A model generated the notes under the pieces. The model was not told where the DNA came from and did not search any database. It saw nothing but the letters and a program-made list of their open reading frames with translations. DNA of 38,343 bases, taken from JAQGMJ01 sp036271855 (GTDB lineage: Bacteria; Pseudomonadota; Gammaproteobacteria; Burkholderiales; JAEUOS01). Shown one piece after another: positions 22,533 to 30,968 of the stretch. The position numbers were made by a program, and so were the translations under genes. The stretch is from the NCBI GenBank assembly GCA_036271855.1, contig DATAZV010000154.1, forward strand, positions 1 to 38,343, given 5' to 3'. Position 1 is the first letter of the stretch; each line of letters starts with the position of its first letter.

Positions 22533-23890
22533 CGCTGGAATGGCCGCAGGATGGCGGCTGCCTCGAGTTGCGCGTCGCGCAGCGCTTGCGCCGGTGATTT
22601 GACGCCGGTGAGCGCGTCGCGCAAACCCTTGTTCAGGGCCTGGGTCACCCGCTGGTTGCGGTGGGTGGAAAGTTCGGCGGCGGAACTCGGGAGCTGGTCG
22701 CGCGCCACCGCGCCGGCGGGGAATTCAGCCAGGTAGCGGTTCATTTCCGGCGTCGCCCAGGCGTCTTCGCGCACCGCAATGTAGCCGGTGGCAATGCTCC
22801 AGCGCGCCGCGCGCTCCGGCGCGGTGACCCACTGGATAAAGGCGAGGGCCGCGCGCTGCTGCTGCGCGCTGGCGCCTTTGAAAATGTAGAAGTTGCCCCC
22901 GCCGGTGGGCGAACCGCGCCGCACGCCGCCGGGCAGCATGGCCACGCCGAAGTCGAACTTGGCATTGTCGCGGATGTTGCCCAGGTTGCCGCTGCTCATC
23001 CAGGTCATCGCGGCGCGCCCGCCGATGAAATCCTGCGGGGTGGCGCCCCATTCGACGATGCCCGGGGCGTGCACCTTTTCCTTGCGCGCCAGGTCGACCC
23101 AGAACTGCAGCGCCTCGATCGCACCGGGGTCGTCGAATCGCGTCAGGGTTCCGGCCGGATTGGCCAGGGCGATGCCGCTGCCGATGGTCAGGCCCTGGAA
23201 CATCCAGTAGGAAAATATCGAAGAGGGAATCTGGATGCCCCACTGCTCGGCGCGCCCGCGGCTGTCAAAACGGGTCAGCTTGCGCGCGTAGGCCAACATT
23301 TCCTGGCGGCTTGCCGGGGGATGTTCGGGATCCAGCCCAGCCTGCTTGAACAGCGCCTTGTTCCAGTACAGGAGAATGGTCGAGCGCTGGAACGGGATTC
23401 CCCAGGTGCGGCCGCCCGCAAGGCTGTTGGTCATCAGCGCGGGGTGGAAGCTGCGCAGCCAAAGCGTGTCTTGCGGGCTGGCGATCAGATCGTCGAAAGG
23501 CACAATCGCCTCGTTGTCGATCAGCGAATGCATGTCGGTCGAAAGCAGAACCGCCGCTGCTGGCGGCACCCCGCTCTTGTGCGCCGTGATCGCCTTGGCG
23601 ACCGACTCCTTGTAGGTACCCGAATAGACCGGCCTGACCCGGATGGCCGGATGCTCCTTCTCGAATTCCGCGGCAAAGCCGTCGATGATCTTGGTCAGCG
23701 GGCCGCCAACGGCCACCGGATAGTAGAACGAGATCTCCAGCGGCCCGGCTTGCGCCTGCACGGCGTCAGCGGATTTCGCCAGGCCCGCGATCGCCACAAA
23801 AAAGGAAACCGTAAGCGTGCGGCGGGCGCGCGAATGCCGCCCACATCCTGCACCGGACGCCCCTCTACGTTCGCTTGACGCGGCTTTCAC
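22529..23890 (-). CDS. Extracellular solute-binding protein family 1 (UgpB-like)
   Basis: The 453-residue protein is a family-1 ABC binding protein. An Arg-rich N-region with a hydrophobic core (LTVSFFVAIAGLAKS) and cleavage near AVQAQA is followed by LEISFYYPVAVGGPLTKI, PVYSGTYKESVAKAI, WGIPFQRSTILLYWNKALFK and a C-terminal lobe with GGGNFYIF. It resembles UgpB, the glycerol-3-phosphate receptor. The start is GTG 23890, behind GGGGAGA. No permease or ATPase gene follows; instead the stop overlaps the CHASE kinase ATG by four bases. A sensory rather than transport role is likely: the loaded receptor could dock on the periplasmic domain of the kinase (inference). Confidence 0.9.
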   Translation of the reverse strand: MKAASSERRGASGAGCGRHSRARRTLTVSFFVAIAGLAKSADAVQAQAGPLEISFYYPVAVGGPLTKIIDGFAAEFEKEHPAIRVRPVYSGTYKESVAKAITAHKSGVPPAAAVLLSTDMHSLIDNEAIVPFDDLIASPQDTLWLRSFHPALMTNSLAGGRTWGIPFQRSTILLYWNKALFKQAGLDPEHPPASRQEMLAYARKLTRFDSRGRAEQWGIQIPSSIFSYWMFQGLTIGSGIALANPAGTLTRFDDPGAIEALQFWVDLARKEKVHAPGIVEWGATPQDFIGGRAAMTWMSSGNLGNIRDNAKFDFGVAMLPGGVRRGSPTGGGNFYIFKGASAQQQRAALAFIQWVTAPERAARWSIATGYIAVREDAWATPEMNRYLAEFPAGAVARDQLPSSAAELSTHRNQRVTQALNKGLRDALTGVKSPAQALRDAQLEAAAILRPFQR

Positions 23891-24146
23891 ATCTCTCCCC
23901 GTTTACCAATCGGGCGCCGCCGCGCTTGCCCGATGTTTGATTGTCACTCTGGAGCGCAGCCATGCGCAAGCCTGTACCCGGGGAAATTGCGCGATTTTTT
24001 GCAAAAGCCGCAAAAAGCGGGCTTAAACATCGAATAAGCCAATTGTCATATTTCGGGAGGTGCCAAAATCACCACGGGATTTATTCGTCCCCGCACGGGT
24101 CCACTCTGACGAGGCCCCACCCTGCCGCAGGAAAGCGAGATTCCAC

Positions 24147-24395
24147 ATGCCACAGTTCGAAGGTTTTTACACTCGCAGGGCGGGACTCAGGCGCAAATAC
24201 GCCTACAAGGTCACTTATGGCATGCGCGGCAACGCGCTGGGCTGGACCGCGGCGGTGCACTTCGGCGACGAACTCAAGGGCCATCCGGCCGGCGAGTTTG
24301 CTTTCACCCTGCCGCCGCCGGAGGAAGAGCAGCATCAGGCGGCGGAGCGCCTGACGCGCGATGCGATTGAAGCGCTAAGCGGAATGGTGGAATAG
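24147..24395 (+). CDS. Small protein of unknown function (82 residues)
   Basis: A short basic-then-acidic protein begins MPQFEGFYTRRAGLRRKYAYKV and ends with a probable helix (EEEQHQAAERLTRDAIEALSG). It has no signal peptide, transmembrane segment or cysteine. The frame is open upstream to GTG 24060, but only ATG 24147 has a plausible site (AGGAAAG further upstream, spacing loose). Codon use matches the neighbours, and the pattern YKVTYGMRGNALGWTAAVHFGDELKGHPAGEF (split over two strands) suggests a small beta sheet. I do not recognise the family. It stands alone, 256 bases from the divergent binding protein and 191 bases before the GMC gene. Confidence 0.6.
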   Translation: MPQFEGFYTRRAGLRRKYAYKVTYGMRGNALGWTAAVHFGDELKGHPAGEFAFTLPPPEEEQHQAAERLTRDAIEALSGMVE

Positions 24396-24476
24396 AAGCG
24401 CTTCGAACAGGCTTTGGCCCGCATTCGGGCAGCCGTGCCGCTCGCCTACAACATTCCATTTTCCGATACTACGATT

Positions 24477-24494
24477 CATAAATATTATTTTATG
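24477..24494. promoter_or_regulatory. AT-rich inverted repeat upstream of the GMC oxidoreductase
   Basis: CATAAA (24477-24482) and TTTATG (24489-24494) form a perfect inverted repeat around a 6-base AT spacer. It is the most AT-rich stretch of the 191-base gap before the long plus-strand catabolic operon. It lies about 95 bases upstream of ATG 24587, a suitable place for a promoter or regulator site. No clear -35/-10 pair could be fixed. Confidence 0.35.
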
Positions 24495-24586
24495 TTATGG
24501 AGCAAAGCTTGTAACGTTTGTGACGAACGGCACGGCCTGATGCGCGACTGCGCACGCTGTACGCAAAAACGACAATCGGAGACAGC

Positions 24587-26215
24587 ATGTACGTCACAAG
24601 CCTCCCGGATGGGGCGGAGTTTGACTATGTAGTTTGCGGGGCCGGCGCTTCCGGCTGCGTGGTGGCGGAGCGGCTGTCGGGGGACGGCAAAAACAGCGTA
24701 CTGCTGATCGAGGCAGGGCCGCCGGCCAACAGCATCAACATCAAGATTCCGCTGTTCGTCGCCAACATCCTGAACGACGCGAACTACACCTGGCCCTACA
24801 TGACCGAGCCGCAGGTGCACCTGAACAACAAGCCGCAGCGCTGGACCCGCGGCCGGGTGATCGGCGGCTCCGGCTCGATCAACGGCAACCTGTTCGTGCG
24901 CGGTGACCCGCAGGAATACGACCACTGGCGCGACAGCGGCTGCACCGGCTGGGGCTACGCCGACATGCTGCCGATTTTCAAGCGTCTGGAGGACTTTCCC
25001 GAGGGCAATGCCGGCGTGCGCGGCAGCGGCGGGCCGATCCATTGCACCCGGCTGGACAAATTCGACCGCCTCTCCGACGCCTTCATCGGCGCCTGCAGCG
25101 AGGCCGGCTACCGCGAGTTGCCGGACTACAACGACGGCAGCTACGAGGGCGTGTTCTACCTGCAATACTCCACCCGCCGCGGCCTGCGCAACAGTTCCGC
25201 CGCCGGTTACCTGAAGCCCGCGCGCAATCGCAGCAACCTGACCATCATCACCGACGCCACGGTGGCGCGAGTGCTGCTGGAGGGCAAGCGCGCCACCGGG
25301 GTCGAATACATTGTCGGCAATACCCACTTCAAGGTGAAGGCGCGCAAGGAGATTTCACTATCGGCGGGACCGCTGGCCTCGCCGCAGATCCTCGAACTTT
25401 CGGGCATCGGCAACGAAGCGATCTTGAAGGCGCACGGCATCGAGGTACAGCATCACCTGCCCGGGGTCGGCGAAAACTTGCGCGACCACCCGAACACACG
25501 CATCACATTCGAATGCGCGCAGCCGATCACCATCAACGACGTGCTGCGCAGCCCGATGATGAAAATGCGCGAAGGCGCGCGCTTCATTTTCAAGCGCGAA
25601 GGCCTGTTGACCATCTGCTCGGCCACGGCGCAAATGAACTACCGCAGCGACCAGTCGCTGAAACAGCCCGACCTGGTGTTGCGCCTGCTGCCGCTTTCCG
25701 GCGCTGACCGCTACGCGCGCACGCCGAAAAAGGGCATGGATCTGTTCCCCGGCTTCACCTTCGGCATCACGGTTTTGCAGCCGAAGTCGCGCGGCACCCT
25801 GCACATCCAGTCGCGCGACCCGAAGCAGCAGGCGGCGATGGACCCGAAGTACCTGTCGAACGAGGAAGACGCGCAGCTCTTTCTCAAGGCCTTCAAGCTG
25901 TCGCGCGAAGTGGCAAAAATGCCGGCCCTCAAGCCGATGGTGGTGCGCGAAACGCGCCCGGGGCCGAACGTGCTCGACGAAAAAGAGCTGATGGGCTACA
26001 TCCGCGACACCATCCAGACCTCCTGGCATATGGTGGGCACCACCAAGATGGGTGTCGACGACATGGCGGTGGTGGACCCGCAATTGCGGGTGCGCGGCAT
26101 CGAGGGCCTGCGAGTGATCGACTCCGGCATCTGCCCGACCATTCCCTCCTCCAACACCAACGTTCCCTCGATCGCCATCGGCGAAAAGGGTGCCGACTTC
26201 ATGCTGGCGGCCTAA
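24587..26215 (+). CDS. GMC-family FAD-dependent oxidoreductase (choline/alcohol dehydrogenase-like)
   Basis: The 542-residue flavoprotein oxidises a primary or secondary alcohol. The FAD-binding start is FDYVVCGAGASGCVVAERLS. GMC signature 1 includes GRVIGGSGSINGNLFVRG; signature 2 is SAGPLASPQILELSGIG. The active-site pair is H481 (SWHMVGTTKMG) and N525 (SSNTNVPS). There is no signal peptide, so it is cytoplasmic or membrane-associated. GGAG precedes ATG 24587. It is the first gene of a plus-strand run that continues through Bug, enolase-superfamily and beta-hydroxyacid dehydrogenase genes. It probably oxidises a hydroxyl of the imported acid (inference). Confidence 0.92.
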   Translation: MYVTSLPDGAEFDYVVCGAGASGCVVAERLSGDGKNSVLLIEAGPPANSINIKIPLFVANILNDANYTWPYMTEPQVHLNNKPQRWTRGRVIGGSGSINGNLFVRGDPQEYDHWRDSGCTGWGYADMLPIFKRLEDFPEGNAGVRGSGGPIHCTRLDKFDRLSDAFIGACSEAGYRELPDYNDGSYEGVFYLQYSTRRGLRNSSAAGYLKPARNRSNLTIITDATVARVLLEGKRATGVEYIVGNTHFKVKARKEISLSAGPLASPQILELSGIGNEAILKAHGIEVQHHLPGVGENLRDHPNTRITFECAQPITINDVLRSPMMKMREGARFIFKREGLLTICSATAQMNYRSDQSLKQPDLVLRLLPLSGADRYARTPKKGMDLFPGFTFGITVLQPKSRGTLHIQSRDPKQQAAMDPKYLSNEEDAQLFLKAFKLSREVAKMPALKPMVVRETRPGPNVLDEKELMGYIRDTIQTSWHMVGTTKMGVDDMAVVDPQLRVRGIEGLRVIDSGICPTIPSSNTNVPSIAIGEKGADFMLAA

Positions 26216-26258
26216 GCGCGTAGCGCCAGACACAAAAACGATACCGGAGACCAACACC

Positions 26259-27251
26259 ATGCGGCGAACCAGACAGCAAACGCGGCGGCAAATACTCGGC
26301 TTGATGGGGCTGGCGGGGCTGAGTCCCACCCTGTCCGCACTGGCGCAGGCCTACCCGTCGAAGCAAACCCGCATCGTCGTCGGCTTTACCGCCGGCGGGC
26401 CCTCGGACATTGTCGGGCGCATCGCCGCCCAGCAACTGTCCGAGCGCCTCGGAACATCGGTGATCGTCGACAATCGCCCCGGGGCGGCGGGCACCATCGG
26501 CGCCGACATCGTCGCGCATTCGCCGCCGGACGGCTATACGCTCTACCTCGCCAGCCAGACCAGTCACGCAGTAGCGCCTTACTTGCTGACCAAGGCGAAT
26601 TTCGACCCGGTAAAGGATGTGACCACGATCATCCGCGTGGTGCACAACCCGCTCTTGATGGTGGTGCCAGCAGCTTCGCCGTACAAGAGCCTGGCCGACA
26701 TCGTCAACTTCGCCCGCGCCAACCCCGGCAAGATCAACTTCGGCACCGGCGGCATCGGCTCCTCGCCGCACATGTCGATGGAGCTGTTCAAGAAGGTGGC
26801 GAAGATCAACATCACGCCGATCCACTACAAAGGCGACAGCGCGGCCATTGTTGATCTGCTGAGCAGCCAGGTGGACATGCTGACTTCGAGCATCTCCGCG
26901 CTGATGCCTTATGTGGAAAGCGGCAAGTTGCGGCCGATCGCCATCACCGGCGCCAAGCGCTCGCCGGTGGTGCCGCAGATTCCGACCATCGCCGAATCCG
27001 GCTACGAGGGCTACGAGGTCCTGACCTGGTTCGGCCTCGTCGGCCCACCGGGCATGCCCAAAGACATTGTCGACCGCATCAACAAGGAGATGTCCGCCGC
27101 CATCGCCACGCCCGCAGTCAGGCAGCAGATGCTGAAAATGGGCTTCGAGATCGTGCCCAATACGCCGGAGGAATTCAACAAATACCTGAACGAGGAAGCC
27201 ACCAAGTGGCGCACCCTGATCCGCGAACTGAACCTCAAGGCAGAGGGCTGA
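26259..27251 (+). CDS. Bug/TctC-family periplasmic solute-binding protein (3), Tat-type signal
   Basis: This is a 330-residue Bug receptor. Unlike the other three in the window it has a twin-arginine-like leader, TRRQILGLMGLAGL, then cleavage after SALAQA. The family core follows: QTRIVVGFTAGGPSDIVGR, IHYKGDSAAIVDLLSSQ and LTWFGLVGPPGMP. ATG 26259 with GGAGA upstream was chosen over the longer open frame, which overlaps the GMC gene end. It lies 43 bases after GMC and 37 bases before the enolase-superfamily gene, so it is in the operon. It probably captures the substrate of the neighbouring enzymes. No tctAB is adjacent. Confidence 0.93.
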   Translation: MRRTRQQTRRQILGLMGLAGLSPTLSALAQAYPSKQTRIVVGFTAGGPSDIVGRIAAQQLSERLGTSVIVDNRPGAAGTIGADIVAHSPPDGYTLYLASQTSHAVAPYLLTKANFDPVKDVTTIIRVVHNPLLMVVPAASPYKSLADIVNFARANPGKINFGTGGIGSSPHMSMELFKKVAKINITPIHYKGDSAAIVDLLSSQVDMLTSSISALMPYVESGKLRPIAITGAKRSPVVPQIPTIAESGYEGYEVLTWFGLVGPPGMPKDIVDRINKEMSAAIATPAVRQQMLKMGFEIVPNTPEEFNKYLNEEATKWRTLIRELNLKAEG

Positions 27252-27288
27252 GCATTCCGCAGTCGCCGCAGCACCAGGCAAACCACCC

Positions 27289-28458
27289 ATGATCGACAAG
27301 ATAGAGATTTTCGTCACCGACATCCCGGTGCGCGTCAAGCGCATCTTCTCCTCCGGCAGTTGGGATACGGGGCCGCCTGCCAGCCTGCTATCCAAGCCGG
27401 TGCTGGTGCGCATCTACGCCGACGGCGTCATCGGCACCGGGCAGATCCGCCCGATCAGCCCGGGGCATTTCGTTTCCGACACCACCCATAGCGCGGTGAC
27501 CGCGATCAAGGAAATCTACGGCCCGGCGATGCTGGGCAGGAGCATTTTCGACGTCGAAGCCATCAACCAGATGTTCGATCAGCGCCTGGCCGGCAACCCG
27601 GCGGCGCGCGCCGTGCTGGACATCGCGCTTTACGATGCCATGGGCCGCGCGCTGAATCAGCCGGTGCACAACCTGATCGGCGGCTGCTGCCAGCCGGTGA
27701 TTCCCCTGGAGTGGTCGGTCAGCCTGGCCGACGACGTTGGCACCATCGTGGCGGAGGCCAGGCGCGCGGTCGATGAATTCGACATCAAGGTGCTGTGCAT
27801 CAAGGCGGCGGACCGGCGCGGCTGGCGCCAGGACGTGAAGCATTTCGAGGCGGTGCGCAAGGCGGTGGGGCCGGACATCACCATCGGCATCGATCCGAAC
27901 ACCGGCTGGAGCCTGTCCGATTCCCTGCTCGCCATCCACGCGATGATGCCGATGGACCTGGGCTATATCGAGCAACCGGTGGCGCGGCGCGACCTACGCG
28001 GGCTGGCGGAAATCCGCCGCCAGGCGCAGGGCATCCCGGTGATGGCCGACGAGTCGCTGTTCACCCTGCAGGATGCCTATGCGCTGGCGGAGGCCGACGC
28101 GGTGGATGCCTATTGCATCAAGCTCTACAAGGTCGGCGGCATCACGCCGGCGCGCAAGATCGGCGCTGTGGGAGAGGCCTCCAACATCGCGCTCAACATC
28201 GGCGGCCTGGCGGTGCAATCGCAACTGGAAGCGGCCGCCGGCGCGCATTTCTACGCCAGCACGCCGGTGAAACGCATGATGGGTGCGGGCGAGTTCCTGT
28301 TCGGCCTGAATGCCACCGCGCCCGACCCGCTGGTTCCTGAAACCGACTTCGTGATCAAGAACGGCAGCGTGGCAGTGCCCACCGGGCCGGGCCTGGGTGT
28401 GACCATCGACGAAGCCGCGCTGGCGAAAATGACGCTGCTGCGCGAGACGGTGGCCTGA
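27289..28458 (+). CDS. Enolase-superfamily enzyme (muconate-lactonizing/mandelate racemase type)
   Basis: The 389-residue enzyme has the enolase-type capping domain and a TIM barrel. Metal ligands are D202 (GIDPNTGW), E228 (YIEQP) and D254 (MADES). The second catalytic lysine is K278 (CIKLYKVGG). These spacings match the muconate cycloisomerase subgroup (D198, E224, D249, K273). On the other face the usual K-x-K is C170-I171-K172: the first lysine is a cysteine, while the general base K172 remains. The reaction would be abstraction of a proton next to a carboxylate, giving racemisation, cycloisomerisation or acid-sugar dehydration. Adjacent Bug and dehydrogenase genes point to a hydroxy-acid substrate (inference). 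Confidence 0.9.
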   Translation: MIDKIEIFVTDIPVRVKRIFSSGSWDTGPPASLLSKPVLVRIYADGVIGTGQIRPISPGHFVSDTTHSAVTAIKEIYGPAMLGRSIFDVEAINQMFDQRLAGNPAARAVLDIALYDAMGRALNQPVHNLIGGCCQPVIPLEWSVSLADDVGTIVAEARRAVDEFDIKVLCIKAADRRGWRQDVKHFEAVRKAVGPDITIGIDPNTGWSLSDSLLAIHAMMPMDLGYIEQPVARRDLRGLAEIRRQAQGIPVMADESLFTLQDAYALAEADAVDAYCIKLYKVGGITPARKIGAVGEASNIALNIGGLAVQSQLEAAAGAHFYASTPVKRMMGAGEFLFGLNATAPDPLVPETDFVIKNGSVAVPTGPGLGVTIDEAALAKMTLLRETVA

Positions 28459-28512
28459 GGCCGGTTACACATCGCCCTGCGGCGAACCTGAAACAATCAA
28501 ACGAGGCAACAA

Positions 28513-29388
28513 ATGGCAAGACAAATCGGTTTTATCGGGCTGGGCATGATGGGGGCACCAATGGCGGCGAACTTGCTGGCCGGCGGCTTCGAGGTGACGG
28601 GTTACGACGTGCGCCCGGAAAACGCCAAAGACCTGCAGGGCAAGGCCGGCTTCACGCTCGCCCCCGCACTGGAAGCGCTGGGCGGCCTCTCGACCATCAT
28701 CCTGATGGTGCCCAACAGCAAGATCGTCGACAGCCTGCTGTGGGAACAAGGCCTGGCGAAATTGCTGGCCAAGGGGGGCTGCCTGATCGACATGAGTTCC
28801 TCCGAGCCGCTAAAAAGCCAGGCGAACGCGGAGAAGATGCGCGCCCTGGGGCTCGCCTTCATCGACGCGCCGGTCTCCGGCGGCGTCAAGCGCGCCCGCG
28901 ACGGCAGCCTGGCCATCATGATCGGCGGCGAGGCTGAAGCGGTCAAAGGCGCCATGCCGGTGTTCGAGGCCATGGGCAAGACCCTCGTTCATGTCGGCAG
29001 CGCGGGCGCCGGGCATGCGGTGAAGGCGCTGAACAACTACGTCTCCGCCTCCGGCTTGCTCGCCGTATGCGAAGCGCTGACGGCAGCGGAGAAATTCGGC
29101 ATCGACCCGCACATCGTCAACAAGGTGTTCTCCGCCTCCACCGGCAAGAACAACACCACCGACAACAAGGTCGAGCAATTCATGCTCAACGGTGCTTTCA
29201 ATTCCGGCTTTTCCCTGAGCCTGATGCGCAAGGACCTCGATACCGCGCTGGCCTTCATCCAGGCCGTCGGCACGCCCGACGTCTTTGCCAGGAGTTGCGC
29301 GGAGACGTGGCGCGCGGCCGACGGCGGCCTGCCGCAACCGGCCGACCACACGGCGATGTATGCCTACGTGCACGACCACCAGAAATAG
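28513..29388 (+). CDS. NAD(P)-dependent beta-hydroxyacid dehydrogenase (3-hydroxyisobutyrate dehydrogenase family)
   Basis: The 291-residue enzyme has the Rossmann signature IGFIGLGMMGAPMAANLL and the substrate loop DAPVSGGVKRARDG. The catalytic lysine is K171 in GHAVKALNNY, the same position as in 3-hydroxyisobutyrate dehydrogenase. It oxidises a 3-hydroxy acid or reduces a semialdehyde. Family members include tartronate-semialdehyde reductase and threonate dehydrogenase. D33 in GYDVRPEN suggests NAD preference (inference). GAGG precedes ATG 28513. It lies 54 bases after the enolase-superfamily gene and 28 bases before a Bug gene. Confidence 0.92.
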   Translation: MARQIGFIGLGMMGAPMAANLLAGGFEVTGYDVRPENAKDLQGKAGFTLAPALEALGGLSTIILMVPNSKIVDSLLWEQGLAKLLAKGGCLIDMSSSEPLKSQANAEKMRALGLAFIDAPVSGGVKRARDGSLAIMIGGEAEAVKGAMPVFEAMGKTLVHVGSAGAGHAVKALNNYVSASGLLAVCEALTAAEKFGIDPHIVNKVFSASTGKNNTTDNKVEQFMLNGAFNSGFSLSLMRKDLDTALAFIQAVGTPDVFARSCAETWRAADGGLPQPADHTAMYAYVHDHQK

Positions 29389-29416
29389 GCAGACCGTACC
29401 AGCAAGGACTAGAGAC

Positions 29417-30418
29417 ATGGCACGAACATTTTCCGCAATCCTGATCCGCCTCGCCAGTCCGCTGGCGCTGTGCCTCGCTACCCTGGCACCGCAGGCTGCA
29501 TCCGCCGACGACGCCTGGCCCTCGCGCCCGATCCGCATGATCGTGCCCTTCTCCGCCGGCGGTGGCACCGACATTTTCGCCCGCTCGGCGGCGCAAAAGT
29601 TGATGGACATCTGGGGCCAGTCCGTGGTGGTCGACGACCGTGCCGGCGGCAACGGCACCATCGGCACCGATGCGGTGGCCAAGGCGCCGCCGGACGGCTA
29701 CACCCTGCTGCTGACGACCAACGCCACCATCGTCATCAACCCGCATTTGTCCAAGCAGCCCTACGACCCCTTCCGCGACCTGGCACCGATCAGCATGCCG
29801 GTCACCCTGCCCTTCGCGCTGCTGGTGAACCCGAAATTTCCGGCCAAGACCTTCGCCGAACTCGTCGCCCTGATCAAGGCCCAGCCGGGCAAGCTCAACT
29901 TCGGCTCCTCCGGCATCGGCGGCGGCGCGCATCTCGCCGGCGAGATGATGAACCTGATGGGCAAGCTCGATACCGTGCACGTGCCCTACAAGGGCGTAGC
30001 ACCGGGGCTCACCGCATTGATCGGCGGCGAAATCCAGTTCATGTTCGCCAGCGTCTACTCGGCCACACCGATGGTGGAGACCAATCGCCTGCGCATCCTC
30101 GCCGTATCGAGCGCCAAGCGCATTCCGGCGATGCCCGATGTACCGGCGGTGGCGGAGGCACCGGGCTTCGCCGGTTTCGAATCGGACCTCTGGTACGGCG
30201 TGTTCGCGCCTGCCAAGACCGACCCGAAAATCGTTGACAAGGTATATCAGGATTTGAAGAAAGTAATTTTCGAGCCGGAATTCCGCAAGACGTCCGACGG
30301 CGGCGGCATGGTCACGGTGGGCAATACCCCTACCGAGTTCGCCGTGAAGATGCGCGAAGACTCGGCGCGCTGGGACGCGCTGATCAAGAAAATGGGCAAC
30401 CGGCTCAAGACCGACTGA
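29417..30418 (+). CDS. Bug/TctC-family periplasmic solute-binding protein (4)
   Basis: This is a 333-residue Bug receptor with a Sec signal peptide ending QAASA. Then follow RPIRMIVPFSAGGGTDIFAR, VPYKGVAPGLTALIGGE and DLWYGVFAPAKTD. ATG 29417 was chosen over a longer open frame that overlaps the dehydrogenase; a purine-rich AAGGA stretch lies upstream. It is the second Bug in this operon, so the locus may take up two related acids, or one receptor may be regulatory. It is followed after 19 bases by the decarboxylase alpha gene. Confidence 0.93.
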   Translation: MARTFSAILIRLASPLALCLATLAPQAASADDAWPSRPIRMIVPFSAGGGTDIFARSAAQKLMDIWGQSVVVDDRAGGNGTIGTDAVAKAPPDGYTLLLTTNATIVINPHLSKQPYDPFRDLAPISMPVTLPFALLVNPKFPAKTFAELVALIKAQPGKLNFGSSGIGGGAHLAGEMMNLMGKLDTVHVPYKGVAPGLTALIGGEIQFMFASVYSATPMVETNRLRILAVSSAKRIPAMPDVPAVAEAPGFAGFESDLWYGVFAPAKTDPKIVDKVYQDLKKVIFEPEFRKTSDGGGMVTVGNTPTEFAVKMREDSARWDALIKKMGNRLKTD

Positions 30419-30437
30419 ATTCTCAAGGAGCAACATT

Positions 30438-30968
30438 TTGGCTGCTGAACAAAAACCGGCCACCTGGCCGGACGAAATCTACGAGGCTTTCAAGAAGCTC
30501 GACATCCGCCAGGTGGCCTACGTGCCGGACGCCGGCCACACCCGCCTGATCAATGCCTGCGAAGCAGACAAAGAGATGCAGGTGATCTCCTGCACCACCG
30601 AAGAGGAAGGCGTGGCCATGCTGGCCGGCACCTGGCTGGGCGGCGAGCGCGGCGCGCTGCTGATGCAGTCTTCCGGCGTCGGCAACACCATCAACCTGCT
30701 GTCGATCTCGCTGGAGTGCCGCATGCCGCTGGTGATGGTGGTGACCATGCGCGGCGAATGGGGCGAGTTCAACCCCTGGCAGCTGCCGATGGGCCAGAAG
30801 GCCGGCGCGGTGCTGGAAGAAATGCAGGTCATCGTTTATCGCGTCGAGAAAGCCGAGGAAATCGGCCCGACCACTTACGCCGCCGCGCTAATGGCCTTCA
30901 ACACGGGCCGCCCGGTGGCGGTGCTGATCGCGCAATGCGTGATCGGCTTCAAAGACTGGAGCAAATGA
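30438..30968 (+). CDS. TPP-dependent decarboxylase, alpha (pyrimidine-binding) subunit
   Basis: The 176-residue protein is the N-terminal half of a TPP-dependent 2-oxo-acid decarboxylase, like ComD of sulfopyruvate decarboxylase or the N-half of phosphonopyruvate decarboxylase. The TPP-activating glutamate lies in CTTEEEGVAMLAG (about residues 54-66). LMQSSGVGNTINLL and MRGEWGEFNPWQLPMG are typical. The start is TTG 30438 with AAGGAG (30425-30430) seven bases upstream. Its stop overlaps the beta-subunit ATG. The 2-oxo acid is unknown; decarboxylation would give an aldehyde (established for the family). Confidence 0.9.
   Translation: MAAEQKPATWPDEIYEAFKKLDIRQVAYVPDAGHTRLINACEADKEMQVISCTTEEEGVAMLAGTWLGGERGALLMQSSGVGNTINLLSISLECRMPLVMVVTMRGEWGEFNPWQLPMGQKAGAVLEEMQVIVYRVEKAEEIGPTTYAAALMAFNTGRPVAVLIAQCVIGFKDWSK

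Noticed and set aside
24005..24024. Short AAGCC/GGCTT-type inverted repeat upstream of the binding-protein gene as a terminator
   Set aside because: The arms are imperfect, no T run follows on either strand, and no transcript should end there.
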